Source of the DNA: Spirochaetaceae bacterium
GTDB lineage: Bacteria > Spirochaetota > Spirochaetia > Treponematales > Treponemataceae
Direction: 5' to 3'
NCBI GenBank assembly: GCA_031272345.1
Contig: JAISTZ010000054.1
Coordinates: forward strand, 1-7,688
Length of the DNA stretch: 7,688 nucleotides
The position numbers and the translations under genes were made by a program. Below are positions 6,344-7,688 of this stretch, one piece after another (the stretch's first letter is position 1; every line of letters starts with the position of its first letter). Below the pieces are notes generated by a model. It searched no databases, had not been told where the DNA came from, and saw only the letters and a program-made list of their open reading frames with translations.

Positions 6344-7688
6344 ATATAACCGCCAGTTTCATGATACTCTCCTGGGTTGCCTCCCTCCGGTCGAGTATGC
6401 CCGCAAGGGTGTTGTTGCCCATGACCGCGATGCGGTCGCTCATGTTGAGGATCTCCGGCAGCTCCGACGACACCATGATGATCGAGATTCCCCCCTTGGC
6501 GAGGCGGTTCATGATGCCGTAGATTTCGCTTTTTGCGCCCACATCGATGCCCCTGGTGGGCTCGTCGAAGATGAGAATCTTAGGTCTGGTGGCAAGCCAG
6601 CTCGCCACAACCACCTTCTGCTGGTTCCCCCCGGAGAGGTTTGCAAGGTGTGTCTCCATCGACGGCGCCTTGACGGCGAGTTCGTCGAAATACTCCCTGC
6701 TGATTTCCTGTTCCCTTTGTTTGTCCACAAAAATTCCCCGGATGAATTCGTCCAGCACCTTTAGGGTGATGTTGAAGTCAACCTGCTGTTCCGGAAAAAT
6801 GCCGAAGGTCCGGCGGTCTTCCGGCACAAGGCTGAAGCCGTACCCCATGGCCCCGGCTGCGTCCTTGAAGTGTATCTCCCTGCCTTCGAGGAAGATTTGG
6901 CCCCCGCGGATGGGGTCGATTCCCGCAAGGGCCCGCATGGTTTCCGTGCGCCCCGCGCCCACCAGGCCCGAAAAGCCCAGGATTTCCCCCCGCCGCAGTT
7001 TGAAGCTGACGCCGTGGATGTAGTCGGTGGAAAGGTTCCGCACCTCCAGGAGCACCTCGTCGGAGGCGCAGTAGTCCCGGTTGAACACGGCGGTGATGCT
7101 GCGCCCCACCATGAGGGAAATCAGCTCGTCCATGGTTGTTTCGCCGATGTTTTTTGTGGCGATGTACTGGCCGTCCCGGAGCACGGTGACCCTGTCCGCT
7201 ATCTGGGGAAGCTCCGACATCCTGTGGGAGATGTAGAGCACCCCGATGCCCTGGCTTTTTAAAAACCGTATCTTCTCGAACAGGGTGTCGCACTCCCGGT
7301 CCGACAGGGACGACGTCGGCTCGTCCATGACGATGATCTTTGCGTTGAAGGAAACCGCCCGGATGATTTCCACCAGTTGCTGCTCCGCCACGTTCAGGCG
7401 GCTGATTTCTTCTTCGGCCCGGCGTTTTATGCCGAAGCTGTCGAGCATCTTCTGGGTTTCCCTGTAAATAGAATCGAAGTCAACAAAGCCGCCCTTTACG
7501 GGCTCGTTCCCCAGGAACACGTTTTCCCCGATAGAGATGTAGGGAACCAGGGCCAGTTCCTGGTGGATTATCCGTATGCCCGCGTTCCGGGCGTCGCTCA
7601 CGTGGGAGATGCGCACGGGCTCCCCCTCGATGGCGATTTCCCCCTGGTCGGCGCTGTAGATGCCCCCCAGTATCTTGATGAGGGTGGA
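6342..7688 (-). CDS. CUT2-family sugar ABC transporter ATP-binding protein, two nucleotide-binding domains (cassette 2, 5' partial)
   Basis: This is the second RbsA/MglA-type double ATPase. The frame stays open to the right edge, where the first visible residues are STLIKILGGIYSADQGE. The window therefore cuts the gene inside Walker A (GKST), and roughly 35-45 N-terminal residues are missing. A GTG at 7614-7616 is internal and not the start. Domain 1 shows the Q-loop IIHQELALVP, signature LNVAEQQ (about visible residue 98) and Walker B IIVMDEPTSSLSD. Domain 2 shows the degenerate Walker A GAGRTE, LSGGNQQKVV and ILIFDEPTRGIDVG. Visible length is 448 residues, consistent with a total near 490. 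It should power permease 2. The binding protein of this cassette is not in the window and may lie upstream, beyond 7688. Confidence 0.95.
   Translation of the reverse strand, partial: STLIKILGGIYSADQGEIAIEGEPVRISHVSDARNAGIRIIHQELALVPYISIGENVFLGNEPVKGGFVDFDSIYRETQKMLDSFGIKRRAEEEISRLNVAEQQLVEIIRAVSFNAKIIVMDEPTSSLSDRECDTLFEKIRFLKSQGIGVLYISHRMSELPQIADRVTVLRDGQYIATKNIGETTMDELISLMVGRSITAVFNRDYCASDEVLLEVRNLSTDYIHGVSFKLRRGEILGFSGLVGAGRTETMRALAGIDPIRGGQIFLEGREIHFKDAAGAMGYGFSLVPEDRRTFGIFPEQQVDFNITLKVLDEFIRGIFVDKQREQEISREYFDELAVKAPSMETHLANLSGGNQQKVVVASWLATRPKILIFDEPTRGIDVGAKSEIYGIMNRLAKGGISIIMVSSELPEILNMSDRIAVMGNNTLAGILDRREATQESIMKLAVI

Noticed and set aside
5451..6764. A 437-codon plus-strand open frame across permease 2 and ATPase 2
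   Set aside because: It lies antisense to two well-supported genes. Its translation is rich in H, D, R, G and P with no recognisable domain. High-GC codon bias commonly leaves such antisense frames open.
6342..7616. GTG at 7614-7616 as the start of ATPase 2
   Set aside because: The frame continues to base 7688 and encodes STLIKILGG, the end of a Walker A motif, so the true start is outside the window.

Overview
The window is dense, high-GC coding DNA from a bacterium. Gaps between genes run from a few bases to about 70, and no gene-free stretch exceeds 100 bases. Strong AGGAGG-type ribosome binding sites precede several genes. The periplasmic binding protein has an SPase I type signal peptide and a mature start of FA-GGGKDK. 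I associate that start with binding proteins of spirochaetes (Treponema and relatives). A diderm spirochaete is therefore my best guess for the host, from memory of the style and not from a search.

Layout from left to right: (1) positions 1-785, plus strand, the 3' three quarters of a zinc-dependent medium-chain (sorbitol/threonine dehydrogenase-like) dehydrogenase, cut by the window edge. (2) positions 786-830, a short convergent spacer with CGC-AAGA repeats and a weak hairpin. (3) positions 831-4281, minus strand, a complete three-gene carbohydrate ABC importer (CUT2/ribose type), transcribed as binding protein, double ATPase, permease. (4) positions 4282-4360, its apparent promoter and a cluster of palindromes. 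(5) positions 4354-5289, minus strand, an alpha/beta hydrolase of the monoacylglycerol lipase/lysophospholipase type. (6) positions 5322-7688, minus strand, a second CUT2 permease and a second double ATPase. The ATPase runs off the right edge inside its first Walker A motif.

All six minus-strand genes point the same way and could form one long transcript. However, a perfect TTGACA -35 box and a fair -10 sit between the hydrolase and the binding protein. The simplest reading is two adjacent units: an upstream unit (ATPase 2, permease 2, hydrolase, with its binding protein probably outside the window) and a downstream unit (binding protein, ATPase 1, permease 1) with its own promoter. Each importer would bring in a sugar, polyol or similar small ligand. 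The cytoplasmic hydrolase might cleave an ester in the imported compound or in a lipid, and the dehydrogenase might oxidise a polyol. The actual ligands cannot be read from the sequence.

I found no mobile element, CRISPR array, RNA gene or clearly new system. The points most worth checking are the palindrome-rich promoter at 4300-4360, the ester hydrolase lodged between two importer cassettes, and a 12-bp tandem duplication that makes an in-frame micro-ORF just before permease 1.
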